Shown here piece by piece: positions 45,132-53,533 of a stretch of 64,000 bases of DNA; the first letter of the stretch is position 1; each line of letters begins with the position of its first letter. The DNA comes from Mucilaginibacter sp. L196 (lineage in GTDB: Bacteria; Bacteroidota; Bacteroidia; Sphingobacteriales; Sphingobacteriaceae). The notes beneath the pieces were generated by a model, which was given only the letters and a program-made list of their open reading frames with translations, was not told the DNA's origin and did not search any database. The position numbers and the translations under genes were made by a program. The DNA lies in assembly GCF_009765905.1 (NCBI RefSeq), contig NZ_LMUO01000009.1, positions 225,941-289,940 of the forward strand. The letters run 5' to 3'.

Positions 45132-47009
45132 CTACCGGCTAATCCCCGCCGAGTTAAATTGCAGGTCGTATAATTTGCGATAGTAACCGTCTTCAATCTT
45201 CAGCAATTCCTGGTGGGTGCCGGTTTCTTTGATTTCACCGTGATCCAGTACGATAATTCTATCCGCTTTTTGAATGGTAGATAGGCGGTGGGCGATAACA
45301 ATAGATGTGCGGCCATCCATCAGTTTATCTATGGCGTTTTGTATCAATATTTCCGTTTCGGTATCAACCGATGAAGTAGCTTCATCCAAAACCAAAATCG
45401 CCGGGTCATAAACCAGAGCCCGTATAAACGAAATTAATTGCGCTTGCCCGGCAGATAGGGTAGAACCGCGCTCCATAACATTATAATCATAACCACCCGG
45501 CAGGCGTTCAATAAATTCATGCGCGCCAACGTCTTTTGCTGCCGCGGTAATTTGCTCGCGGGTAATCGCCTCGTTATTCAGGCTTATGTTGTTGGCAATG
45601 GTATCGGTAAACAAAAAAACATCCTGTATCACGGTAGCAATTTGTGCCCGCAGGTAGTTTACATCGTAGTCCTGTATATTGTGTCCGTCAACGGTTACCG
45701 TTCCTTTGCCTATTTCGTAAAAGCGGTTCAGTATGTTGATGGTTGATGATTTGCCTGCGCCGGTAGCGCCAACCAAAGCCAATGTTTCGCCGGGTTTAAC
45801 GGTAAAGTTTATATCCTTTAATACCCAATTTTCATCGTTATAAGCAAACCAAATATCTTTAAATTCGATGTTTCCATTAATGCGGGCGGGTTTTAAATGG
45901 CCGGTGTTTACGGCTACTTCGTCGGTATCCAAAACTTTGAAAATACGGTCGGCACCTACCATGCCCATTTGCAGGGTGTTGAATTTATCGGCCAGCTGGC
46001 GTATAGGCCTAAACAATAAGTTTAAATAAACAATAAACGCCAAAATAGTACCCGGCGTAACCGGTTTGCCAGTGGTTGAGAGGTAGGTTAGCTGCTGATC
46101 GGATAATACCCGTTTGCTGCCGTACCAAACCAATAAGCCTATGCACATGGCAAACAAAACTTCCACCACCGGGAAAAAGATGGAGTAATACCAGTTGGAG
46201 CGTATATTGGCATCGCGGTATTTTTTGTTTACGGATACAAACTTGCGCATCTCCTGCTCTTCACGCGCAAATAGCTGGATGATGCTTATGCCCGAAATAT
46301 GCTCAGCCAAAAAAGTATTCAAATGCGCTACCTGGGTACGCACTTCCTGGAAGGATGATTTGATAGCCTCCTTAAATACATAGGTTGATGCGAAAAGGAA
46401 GGGCATCGGGATTAATGTTATCAAAGCCAGTCGCCAATCTACCCAAAGCATATAGCCAATAACCGCCAAAAGCAGCAGCATATCGCCCATAATGGAAATC
46501 AATCCCTCCGAAAAAATATCAGCAATGGTTTCCAGATCGGATACGGTGCGGGTAATTAAAACGCCTATCGGGGTACGATCGAAATATTTTAAACGCAGGC
46601 TGGTAATGTGGTTGAAAATATCAATTCGCAAATCACGGATAACGGATTCGCCCAGCCAGTTGGTAATAAATGTTTGGTAATATTGGGCGATGGTTTGTAC
46701 AATGAGTTGAGTGATCATCAGCTCCACCATAAAAACTAAACCCGTGTAGTTGTTCTTTAAAATATAATCATCCATTGTTTTTTGGATGAGAATAGGTTGG
46801 ATGATGGCTACGCCCGCCAAGAAAATAGTAAGGAAAAGCGCTATAATAAAGGTTTTATTATAGGGTTTAACATAGTGCATTACGCGGCCGAGTAATTTCC
46901 AGTCGAGCGCTTTGCCGGTAACCGCCCTGCCCCCTGAAGTGGGAGCTTTTTGATCAGCCACTTTGGGTGCTGCTGTCTTTGTGTCATTATCTTGTTTATT
47001 CTCGCTCAC
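45132..47009 (-). CDS. ABC exporter, fused permease and ATPase (MsbA/multidrug type)
   Basis: A 625-residue half-transporter that should work as a dimer. After a polar 35-residue N-terminus come six membrane helices (about 50-345). The ATPase follows, with GATGAGKSS near residue 415, VLDEATSSVD as Walker B and VIAHRLSTIQ as the H-loop. The signature reads LSAGQAQL instead of the usual LSGGQ, a variant known in some exporters. The substrate (lipid or drug) cannot be inferred. The start is GTG. It is monocistronic, ending just before a palindromic repeat. Confidence 0.93.
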   Translation of the reverse strand: MSENKQDNDTKTAAPKVADQKAPTSGGRAVTGKALDWKLLGRVMHYVKPYNKTFIIALFLTIFLAGVAIIQPILIQKTMDDYILKNNYTGLVFMVELMITQLIVQTIAQYYQTFITNWLGESVIRDLRIDIFNHITSLRLKYFDRTPIGVLITRTVSDLETIADIFSEGLISIMGDMLLLLAVIGYMLWVDWRLALITLIPMPFLFASTYVFKEAIKSSFQEVRTQVAHLNTFLAEHISGISIIQLFAREEQEMRKFVSVNKKYRDANIRSNWYYSIFFPVVEVLFAMCIGLLVWYGSKRVLSDQQLTYLSTTGKPVTPGTILAFIVYLNLLFRPIRQLADKFNTLQMGMVGADRIFKVLDTDEVAVNTGHLKPARINGNIEFKDIWFAYNDENWVLKDINFTVKPGETLALVGATGAGKSSTINILNRFYEIGKGTVTVDGHNIQDYDVNYLRAQIATVIQDVFLFTDTIANNISLNNEAITREQITAAAKDVGAHEFIERLPGGYDYNVMERGSTLSAGQAQLISFIRALVYDPAILVLDEATSSVDTETEILIQNAIDKLMDGRTSIVIAHRLSTIQKADRIIVLDHGEIKETGTHQELLKIEDGYYRKLYDLQFNSAGISR

Positions 47010-47122
47010 TAAATCAAAGGTAAGTTATAATTATAACATCAAAAATCGCAATGTGTAAATTGACTTTATTTTAGCATGCGTGGAGGTTAATGCTGTCAAC
47101 AATTTGGTCGGGATATTTGTTG

Positions 47123-47132
47123 GTGGGGACAC
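47123..47132. repeat. Target-site duplication, left
   Basis: GTGGGGACAC, identical to 48405-48414, directly flanks the insertion sequence. It is the loop region of a hairpin, TTTGTTGGTG...CACCAACAAA, that the element split. Confidence 0.85.
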
Positions 47133-48404
47133 CATAGGTGTTCGGAAGATTATTATTTATCCCCATAAGTGAGTAATTTTCAGAGAAATTGAGTTGACCT
47201 ATTGGGTATTTTGCATTATGGAAGTGGGTCAGTTACTTTCTTTGTTACCAGAAAGCACGCTAAGTGAGTTGGCATTGTTGACCAAAGTTGACAAATATGC
47301 TAAAAAGCTACATGGTGAACTAGTTTTCAAGTTATTATTGCATTGCATACTGTCTTACAAAGATAATAGCCTTAGAACGATGGAATCGGCTTATGAATCC
47401 ATGGCATTTAAGTTATTAAATGCACAAAGGAAAAGTGAAAGGATTCGTTTCAGCTCCATTAGTGAGCGGCTCTCTGTTATTGATCCAGCTTATTTTGAAA
47501 AACTCTATAATACTTGTATTGAAACATACCGCAATCTGTTAGCACCGGCTAAACCCCCACTAATCCGGTTTGATTCAACTATAGTGGCTTTATCGGGTAA
47601 GTTATTAAAGGTAGGTTATCACCTCAAAGGAGGAGATGCAGACCACGTCAGGCAGTTGAAATTCACTATCGGATTTTCTAATCTTCCTATAGCCGTTCAT
47701 TTTTTTACGGAACAAATCTATACCAGTGAAAACGCAGCTTTAAAACAGGCCGTTTTATCATTTAAACCGACCGAAGCCGGAGTGATCCGGGTTTTTGACA
47801 GGGGGATATCGTCCCGTAAAACCTATGATGAACTCACAGAAAAGAATATCCCATTCATTTCCAGGATGAATGTAAAAAGTAAGCGGGAAATCCATATCAG
47901 TAACCAATTACAAAAAACTATACAAACAGCAACGCTGAATATTAACAGTGATTACTCCGTTTACCTATTTAAAGATAAGGCAGTAAAAGCAGTTTACCCT
48001 GTGAGATGTATCGATGCGACCCGAAAACAAGATGGTCAGGCGATCTCTTTTATTACAAACATCAAAGAGCTTAGTGCAGAGGACATTACTATGCTTTATA
48101 AGCACAGATGGGATATTGAGGTGTTTTTCAAGTTTCTTAAACAAGAACTGAACTTCAGCCACCTAATAAACAGAAGTGAGAATGGGATTAAAGTGATGTT
48201 GTACTGTACTATGATAGCGGCAATATTGCTACTCGCTTATAAAGAGCTTAACGGTCTAAAAGGATATAAGATTGTGAAGCAAAAATTCATTAATGACCTG
48301 GAAATATCATTAATGAAAGACTTTGTTGTACTATGCGGTGGTGACCCACATAAGGTAAATACCTATCTTAAAATCTCCCCTGAATAATCTTCCGAACACC
48401 TATG
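47133..48404. mobile_element. IS4-family insertion sequence, complete (1272 bp)
   Basis: The element is bounded by perfect 22-base terminal inverted repeats starting CATAGGTGTTCGGAAGATTA, at 47133-47154 and 48383-48404. It carries one intact transposase and a 10-bp target duplication, consistent with the IS4 family. Intact open frame, perfect ends and perfect duplication all point to recent, possibly current, activity. The target is the loop of a palindrome that exists elsewhere in similar form. Confidence 0.93.
47218..48387 (+). CDS. IS4-family transposase
   Basis: A 389-residue DDE transposase from the ATG at 47218; a TTG at 47194 is a possible alternative. The catalytic triad is visible: first Asp in LIRFDSTIVAL, second in VIRVFDRGIS, and Glu in the Y-(2)-R-(3)-E-(6)-K signature, YKHRWDIEVFFKFLK. 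The N-terminal region (VFKLLLHCILSYKDNSLRTME) is the DUF4372-like or DNA-binding part of these enzymes. It is complete and without frameshift. The stop lies 17 bases before the right end of the element. Confidence 0.93.
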   Translation: MEVGQLLSLLPESTLSELALLTKVDKYAKKLHGELVFKLLLHCILSYKDNSLRTMESAYESMAFKLLNAQRKSERIRFSSISERLSVIDPAYFEKLYNTCIETYRNLLAPAKPPLIRFDSTIVALSGKLLKVGYHLKGGDADHVRQLKFTIGFSNLPIAVHFFTEQIYTSENAALKQAVLSFKPTEAGVIRVFDRGISSRKTYDELTEKNIPFISRMNVKSKREIHISNQLQKTIQTATLNINSDYSVYLFKDKAVKAVYPVRCIDATRKQDGQAISFITNIKELSAEDITMLYKHRWDIEVFFKFLKQELNFSHLINRSENGIKVMLYCTMIAAILLLAYKELNGLKGYKIVKQKFINDLEISLMKDFVVLCGGDPHKVNTYLKISPE

Positions 48405-48414
48405 GTGGGGACAC
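48405..48414. repeat. Target-site duplication, right
   Basis: GTGGGGACAC, matching 47123-47132. Joining the flanks rebuilds the palindrome TTTGTTGGTG-GGGA-CACCAACAAA, which was the insertion target. Confidence 0.85.
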
Positions 48415-48441
48415 CAACAAAGGGTTCTGAAGATCAAAAAG

Positions 48442-48512
48442 ATCATGCTGAGCGTAGTCAAAGCATGCGGACGGGCCTCTGCGCTCACCCTTCGACTACG
48501 CTCAGGATGACC
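48442..48512. repeat. GTCAT-type palindromic repeat, GCGTAGTC subfamily
   Basis: Imperfect inverted arms, TCATGCTGAGCGTAGTCAAAG and CTTCGACTACGCTCAGGATGA. The central segment is related in reverse complement to the GCGCAAAGGCCCGCCC loop of the 62254 copy. It lies between the insertion sequence and truA. Confidence 0.8.
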
Positions 48513-48552
48513 CCGCGACACATAACCTATTTGAGTACAATTGAAATTACAC

Positions 48553-48594
48553 AATCTTCCGAACACATATAATTGGGACACCAACAAAGGGTAA
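48553..48594. repeat. Second copy of the IS-end/flank block, without an IS
   Basis: AATCTTCCGAACACATATAA followed by TTGGGACACCAACAAAGGG matches, with few changes, the right end of the IS plus its flank (48385-48425). No transposase is attached. It is either a solo IS end or an independent repeat whose sequence resembles the IS end. Confidence 0.7.
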
Positions 48595-48621
48595 AATAGT
48601 AACTGAATAATTGCTCCCCCT

Positions 48622-49389
48622 TCAGGGGGCTGGGGGGTAAAGCACCTCCGTTAAATACAACCCACACGCAGGTACTGATGTGCCCGCGTTGCTGCGGTTT
48701 TTACTGCGGATGATGATATGTACATCTTCCGGTTCAATTTCTTTTTTGCCGACTTGTATCAGCGTGCCTACTATAGCCCGAACCATATTGCGGAGAAAGC
48801 GGTCGGCAGAGATGTGGAATACGATTCCGCTATCAGTTTTAACCCATTCCGCTTTGGATATTTTGCAGTTATTGGTTTTTACCTGGGTGTTTGATTTACT
48901 GAAACAACTAAAATCAATATACTCCATAATGATTTTAGCCGCACGGTTCATTGGCTCGAGGTCCGGTTCATCGCGCAGCAACCAGGAGTAGCCATGTTTA
49001 AAAGGATCTTTATTAAAATGGATATGATATTGGTACGATCGTAAAGTGGCATCAAACCGGGCATGAGCATCGGCATTTACAGCGAATATGTTGCTTACGG
49101 CAATATCATGCGGCAAAATAGAGTTCAGGCTGCGCAGGAAACCGCCTTTATCTATCTGCCATATCCCATCGGTCATTAACTTCCCGGTATCAAAATGCGC
49201 GAAGAATTGTTTAGCGTGTACGCCGGTATCGGTCCGCCCACAACCTAATGTCTCGATCGGTTCCCGCAGAATAGTACTTAATGCTTTATTCAAAACTTCC
49301 TGCACACCGATAGCATTGGGCTGCAATTGCCAGCCGTGGTAATTATTACCATCATAAGCGAGTTCGAGAAAAAAGCGTTGGGTTGCCAC
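48622..49389 (-). CDS. truA: tRNA pseudouridine synthase A
   Basis: TruA makes pseudouridine at positions 38-40 of tRNA anticodon arms. The 255 residues include LELAYDGNNYHGWQLQPNAIGVQE at the start, the catalytic Asp in GCGRTDTGVHAKQFFAHF (near residue 54) and YQYHIHFNKDPF. RFLRNMVRAIVGTLIQVGK closes the fold. The start codon is GTG, placed four bases after an exact TATTTTTG promoter element, so the mRNA should be leaderless. The last codons and the TGA stop fall inside a C-rich/G-rich hairpin repeat, so the C-terminal Tyr-Pro-Pro-Ala-Pro tail is encoded by repeat sequence. Confidence 0.94.
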   Translation of the reverse strand: MATQRFFLELAYDGNNYHGWQLQPNAIGVQEVLNKALSTILREPIETLGCGRTDTGVHAKQFFAHFDTGKLMTDGIWQIDKGGFLRSLNSILPHDIAVSNIFAVNADAHARFDATLRSYQYHIHFNKDPFKHGYSWLLRDEPDLEPMNRAAKIIMEYIDFSCFSKSNTQVKTNNCKISKAEWVKTDSGIVFHISADRFLRNMVRAIVGTLIQVGKKEIEPEDVHIIIRSKNRSNAGTSVPACGLYLTEVLYPPAP

Positions 49390-49393
49390 GGTG

Positions 49394-49401
49394 CAAAAAT
49401 A
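49394..49401 (-). promoter_or_regulatory. -7 promoter element giving a leaderless truA mRNA
   Basis: On the minus strand TATTTTTG, then CACC, then the GTG start. Spacing and context are the same as at the O-methyltransferase gene (17744-17751). Confidence 0.6.
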
Positions 49402-49568
49402 TGGATTTTTGAACCGCCGAAAGAATGAGAATGTCGCATATCTACCCTATCCTCCTCCTTTCCCTATTCTATGGAAAGGTATCGCACATGGCCCGCACTT
49501 TATACTTTTGGAGATTGAAACCATCTACAAACTACATAAATTCTTAAAAGTGATTTCACTGTGCGCGG

Positions 49569-49889
49569 TTAAGCCAGTTGCTCTTTTTTCTTTAAGAAGC
49601 CATTGCGGTAGGCGATATACCATGCGACAAATAAACTAACCGTAGGGCTCGTAAATTTAACAGCCGTCCAAAAGGTAAGCCTGGAATCAGTATCTCTAAA
49701 TAAAAAAATAAAAGGGAACAATACCAATGAAGAGGACAATATTACACCCCAGCCTATAAACCCCCAAAGGATGTAATTCTTTTTTAATCTGCGGCCTACG
49801 TAACCGTAAACAGGGAATACAGTTGCAAACAACACAATAAATAATATAATTATTACAATACCCATCTGTATTGTGAATTTACTTAACAT
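49569..49889 (-). CDS. Small membrane protein, unknown function
   Basis: A 106-residue protein with three hydrophobic segments (about 8-28, 40-62 and 75-95) and a basic C-terminus (YRNGFLKKKEQLA). It is an integral membrane protein with no recognised family. The ATG at 49889 lies 88 bases from the divergent DUF4293 gene. Confidence 0.55.
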   Translation of the reverse strand: MLSKFTIQMGIVIIILFIVLFATVFPVYGYVGRRLKKNYILWGFIGWGVILSSSLVLFPFIFLFRDTDSRLTFWTAVKFTSPTVSLFVAWYIAYRNGFLKKKEQLA

Positions 49890-49950
49890 ATATCGTTAAC
49901 CAAAACTAATTCAAATGATTTTATGTGATTATCATTTAACTAAACAATTC

Positions 49951-49958
49951 TATATTTG
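49951..49958 (+). promoter_or_regulatory. -7 promoter element of the DUF4293 gene
   Basis: TATATTTG matches TAnnTTTG exactly and precedes the ATG at 49978 by 19 bases. It lies inside the longer open frame that begins at 49915, which argues against that earlier start. Confidence 0.5.
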
Positions 49959-49977
49959 CTTATCAATAAAATTAACC

Positions 49978-50445
49978 ATGTTACAACGCATACAAAGCAT
50001 ATATCTTTTTTTAGCCGCACTGGCTATTTTCGCTCTTTTCCTGTTTCCGCTGGTTCATAATGTTTATGTGGATAATAAACCTACCACCGTTATGGTTACC
50101 GGTACTTACCAGGATGTGAACGGCCAGCAAACTCAGATTGACCATTTTGTGGCGCTTACAGCGGTTACCGGTGTTGCAGCGCTTATTCCATTGGTGATTA
50201 TTTTCCTGTTCAAAAATCGTAAACAGCAAATAGCTTTATGTTATAGCGCTATGCTGCTAGTTATTGGTTATAGTTTTTGGATAGCGCAAGCTTCAAAAGC
50301 GGTTGTGGGTGATATAACGCTGCAAACCAATAACTATGGTATTGGCATGTTGCTTTGCCCCTTGGCGATAGTTTTTATGTTGTTGGCGATAAAAGGCATA
50401 CAGCGTGATGAAAAGCTGATCAAATCAGCCGATAGGTTACGATAA
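49978..50445 (+). CDS. DUF4293 membrane protein
   Basis: A 155-residue protein opening MLQRIQSIYLFLAALAIFALFLFPL. It has four transmembrane helices and an extracytoplasmic beta-like stretch (about 27-60) between the first two. Start and helix spacing fit DUF4293, a Bacteroidota-specific family of unknown role often found near truA. The upstream in-frame codons to 49915 contain the promoter element and are probably not translated. Confidence 0.8.
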   Translation: MLQRIQSIYLFLAALAIFALFLFPLVHNVYVDNKPTTVMVTGTYQDVNGQQTQIDHFVALTAVTGVAALIPLVIIFLFKNRKQQIALCYSAMLLVIGYSFWIAQASKAVVGDITLQTNNYGIGMLLCPLAIVFMLLAIKGIQRDEKLIKSADRLR

Positions 50446-50514
50446 TTACGTTTACATCAAACTTTTCCGCAACATCTTTATTTAATGAAGGTCGTTAGCT
50501 TCAATTAAATTAGT

Positions 50515-50961
50515 ATGTTTAGCTTAGAAACGATAAAAAAAATTATGGCTGAAAAAGTAAACTGGCATCAGAAGCATAAAAATGAAATGACCTTCGGGCA
50601 AAGGCTGGCCGATTCTGTGGCTACAGGCATGGGTTCATGGCGATTTATCATCATTCAAACGGTTATAGTTATTGCCTGGATGGCTTTAAACGTGGTGGCT
50701 TTTTTAGATCATTGGGATCCGTATCCATACATTTTGCTTAACCTGCTTTTCTCAACACAGGCAGCTTATGCAGCGCCAATTATCATGATGGCGCAAAATC
50801 GCCAGGGTGAACGCGACCGTGCGCAGGCTGATGAAGATTTTAGAACCAACGTAGAGGCTAAAAAGGAAATAGAAGAATTACAGGTTTTGTTGAACAAAAT
50901 AGAGCTGGACAAGTTGGATAAAATTATTACCATACTGGAGAGAATGGAAGCGGGGAAATAG
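50515..50961 (+). CDS. DUF1003 membrane protein
   Basis: A 148-residue protein of the DUF1003 family. ADSVATGMGSWRFIIIQTVIVIAWMALNVVAFL and DPYPYILLNLLFSTQAAYAAPIIMMAQNRQGERDR are the diagnostic blocks, giving two helices. A C-terminal coiled coil follows (EAKKEIEELQVLLNKIELDKLDKIITIL). Function is unknown. A heptamer array begins at its stop codon (50961). Confidence 0.85.
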   Translation: MFSLETIKKIMAEKVNWHQKHKNEMTFGQRLADSVATGMGSWRFIIIQTVIVIAWMALNVVAFLDHWDPYPYILLNLLFSTQAAYAAPIIMMAQNRQGERDRAQADEDFRTNVEAKKEIEELQVLLNKIELDKLDKIITILERMEAGK

Positions 50962-50988
50962 AATCAAGGTGTAAGAATCAAGAGTCAA
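50961..50988. repeat. Tandem heptamer array (GAATCAA x4)
   Basis: Units GAATCAA, GGTGTAA, GAATCAA and GAGTCAA in 7-base phase, starting on the stop codon of the DUF1003 gene. The inverted partner is at 51061-51088. Confidence 0.8.
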
Positions 50989-51060
50989 GATTTTTCTCAA
51001 CTCCGATTCTTGTATCTTTGGTTATCATAAACGCTGGGAACTGAGTGTAAGACTTTTGTC

Positions 51061-51088
51061 TTGACTCTTGATTCCTGGCTCTGGATTC
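51061..51088. repeat. Tandem heptamer array (TTGANTC x4), inverted partner
   Basis: Units TTGACTC, TTGATTC, CTGGCTC and TGGATTC. They can pair with the 50961-50988 array, including a perfect 15-base match (TCTTGACTCTTGATT). It ends eight bases before the lutB ATG. Confidence 0.8.
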
Positions 51089-51095
51089 TGATAAT

Positions 51096-52481
51096 ATGGG
51101 TGTAAAAGCAGAGGAGTTTCTGGTTGCGAGTGAGCAAAAGGCATTTGATAAAGATCATCGCCGCATTATCAATTATAACATTGGTAAGTATGATGCCGCC
51201 TTTGCACGCGGATTATCCAAGATCATCAACCTGGAAAACAATAAGCGTAAGGGGCATGTGCTGAAATGGAAGGTGATGGAGAACCTGGATAAGTTTTTAC
51301 CCGAGTTTGAGGCTAATTTTCAGAAGCGTGGAGGCAAAGTGATTTGGGCCAGTGATGCCGAAGAAGCTAACCGCGAAATCCTCAATATTCTAAAAAAGGC
51401 AGGCGTAAAAACAGTTGTAAAATCCAAATCAATGGTTACCGAAGAGATTCAGCTAAATGAATTTTTGGAGCATAACCAAATTGAATCTTTAGAAACCGAC
51501 CTTGGCGAATACATTGTGCAATTGCTGGGGCAGAAGCCTTATCACATTGTGACACCGGCCATGCACTTATCTAAAGAAGATATCGCGAAGCTGTTTAATG
51601 AAAAATTCGGCACCCCGCTTGATTCTACACCCGAGCAACTCACCCAAAAAGCGCGGGAGATATTGCGCGATAAATATGTGCAGGCCGATGCCGGTATAAC
51701 CGGAGCAAATTTTTTGATTGCGGATACAGGCAGCATCGCGATAACTGAAAATGAGGGTAATGCCCGTTTAACAACCAGTTTCCCCAAAATTCACATAGCG
51801 ATTGTGGGGATAGAGAAGATGATCCCGTCCCTTGCTGACCTCGATTTGTTTTGGCCGATGTTGTCTACACATGGTACGGGGCAAAATTTGACGGCTTACA
51901 ATACCATTTTAAGCGGCCCGCGCCAACCCAATGAAACGGATGGGCCCGAAGAAATGTATGTGGTATTGTTGGATAATGGCCGCACGAATTTGCTGGCACA
52001 AAAAGATCAGCGGCAGGGTTTGTACTGTATCCGTTGCGGTGCTTGTTTAAACGCTTGCCCGGTATATAAAAACATTGGCGGCCATACTTATAATACGGAA
52101 TATAGCGGCCCCATCGGATCTGTGATTACCCCGCACATGCGCGGCATGGAAGATTTTAAGCACCTAAGCTACGCCAGCAGCCTTTGCGGAAAATGTACCG
52201 AAGTTTGCCCCGTTAAAATCGACATACATAAAATGTTGTTGCTTAACCGTCGTGATTCGGTTAAAGATAACCTGGTAACCACCAAAGAACGCTGGGGCTG
52301 GGCAATCTGGAAAAAGGGCATGCTTAAACGCAAATTGGAGGATTACTTTAGCGGGAACACCAAAAACTTTCTGCTTAAAACCTTCTTCAAAAAAACCTGG
52401 GGTAATCTGAGGCAATTACCACAAGTAGCCGAAAAGTCGTTTACCGAGCAATGGCAGGAAAAGCATAAAGAAGAGCAATAG
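51096..52481 (+). CDS. lutB: LutB-like iron-sulfur lactate-utilisation protein
   Basis: A 461-residue protein of the LutB/YkgF family, a subunit of the non-flavin L-lactate dehydrogenase LutABC. The LUD domain (about 60-300) contains KSKSMVTEEIQLNEFLE and GITGANFLIADTGSIAITENEGN. The C-terminal ferredoxin-like part has two [4Fe-4S] motifs, CIRCGACLNACPVYKN and CGKCTEVCPVKIDIH. Length and order are typical. lutA and lutC are not adjacent, so this copy is isolated; partners may be elsewhere, or the protein may serve another oxidoreductase. The start lies eight bases after a heptamer array. Confidence 0.9.
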   Translation: MGVKAEEFLVASEQKAFDKDHRRIINYNIGKYDAAFARGLSKIINLENNKRKGHVLKWKVMENLDKFLPEFEANFQKRGGKVIWASDAEEANREILNILKKAGVKTVVKSKSMVTEEIQLNEFLEHNQIESLETDLGEYIVQLLGQKPYHIVTPAMHLSKEDIAKLFNEKFGTPLDSTPEQLTQKAREILRDKYVQADAGITGANFLIADTGSIAITENEGNARLTTSFPKIHIAIVGIEKMIPSLADLDLFWPMLSTHGTGQNLTAYNTILSGPRQPNETDGPEEMYVVLLDNGRTNLLAQKDQRQGLYCIRCGACLNACPVYKNIGGHTYNTEYSGPIGSVITPHMRGMEDFKHLSYASSLCGKCTEVCPVKIDIHKMLLLNRRDSVKDNLVTTKERWGWAIWKKGMLKRKLEDYFSGNTKNFLLKTFFKKTWGNLRQLPQVAEKSFTEQWQEKHKEEQ

Positions 52482-52592
52482 GCAGTTTGCAGCTATCGGT
52501 ATGCTCAGAATGACAAATCATTTTTATAAAAAAAATCTTAAAAAGAAGCAAATGTCATCTTCCAAACAATTATGGTCGGTGCGGCAACTAAT

Positions 52593-52620
52593 CTCTAATC
52601 ACCAACCTCTGATCTCTAAT
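52593..52620. repeat. Tandem heptamer array (CTCTAAT x4)
   Basis: Units CTCTAAT, CACCAAC, CTCTGAT and CTCTAAT in 7-base phase, running into the stop codon of the next, convergent gene. A weak AGTTTGC-type array (52484-52504) lies 90 bases upstream but is not complementary. Confidence 0.65.
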
Positions 52621-53471
52621 TAGTGCTTGTTACCGAACCCAAACTCTCTATAAGTATTTGGCATTTCGTTATTGCTGCTGAAGGCAAATACATAACTGGT
52701 ACGCCAGCTTTCAAAATCAGCATCTTTATCTTTTATCTGGGCTGAATGGCGTGATGATAAAATATATACCCCTTCGCGACTAAGCTTGAAGTAAATCATA
52801 CCGGCGTTGTCACTGCTCAGTTTTTGGGGGTACACGTTTCCTCCTACTGTTTTAACGTATAGCATTACTGTAGCCACGGCTAAGGGTTTGCCTTTAAAAT
52901 TTACCTGTGCCGATATGTCGTCGCCATAATTAAATTTATATGGATTGTCTTTAAGGATAATCTCGTAATCGTCATTCAACGGCTTGTCAAATGCTTTACC
53001 ACCCGGATCGCCTACCTGAACTAAGGTTTTCATATAAAAAGTATATCTTTCCTTATAAAAAAGCTGGTTGCTGTTTTTTACCTTATCAGCAATGTTATCC
53101 GGATCATCAGCATCTAATGATCTTAAAAATTTGCTCCTGCTCATTTCATTGGCCGCAGGTTTAGTTGTCATGGAGATTAGGGTTAATCCATCCTCTTTAA
53201 TCGGGTAGCTTACTGCCGAATCGGCACCTGTTACAACGCCATTCAGATCGAATTTTTTCTTTCCCTCATACATAAACACACTTTGTGTGTTGCTTTGTTG
53301 AAACTTAACGTCGGTTTGCTTGGTAAAATCATCGGTTGCTATGATATGCATATCAAGCTTGTCGCCTTTTTGCAGAAAAAACTTTTCAGGTATTAAATAA
53401 TAATTCTGAGCATGAGCAATAAAACCTGACGAGGCAAGTAATATAGAAAGTAACAAACGAATACTTTTCAT
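52620..53471 (-). CDS. Secreted DUF4198-like protein
   Basis: About 283 residues, with a signal peptide (MKSIRLLLSILLASSGFIAHA). The mature part begins QNYYLIPEKFFLQKGDKLDMHI, then PGGKAFDKPLNDDYEIILKDNPYKFNYGDD, a pattern of DUF4198. DUF4198 is an Ig-like periplasmic domain often linked to metal-uptake or TonB-associated systems. YVKTVGGNVYPQKLSSDNAGMIYFKLSREGVYILSS is a second Ig-like strand set. Role unknown. The ATG at 53471 gives a clean signal peptide, so the longer frame to 53504 is rejected. It is divergent from the E1 dehydrogenase gene with a 62-base shared promoter region. Confidence 0.65.
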   Translation of the reverse strand: MKSIRLLLSILLASSGFIAHAQNYYLIPEKFFLQKGDKLDMHIIATDDFTKQTDVKFQQSNTQSVFMYEGKKKFDLNGVVTGADSAVSYPIKEDGLTLISMTTKPAANEMSRSKFLRSLDADDPDNIADKVKNSNQLFYKERYTFYMKTLVQVGDPGGKAFDKPLNDDYEIILKDNPYKFNYGDDISAQVNFKGKPLAVATVMLYVKTVGGNVYPQKLSSDNAGMIYFKLSREGVYILSSRHSAQIKDKDADFESWRTSYVFAFSSNNEMPNTYREFGFGNKH

Positions 53472-53533
53472 AGTATAAAAGGAGTTGAGTTTGTAAACAT
53501 ACAAAGTTTTAAAAACATCAGTAGTTTAGCTAT

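Noticed and set aside
49391..49639. 82-residue plus-strand open frame between truA and the small membrane protein
   Set aside because: It begins over the truA promoter and ends antisense to the next gene; no coding signature.
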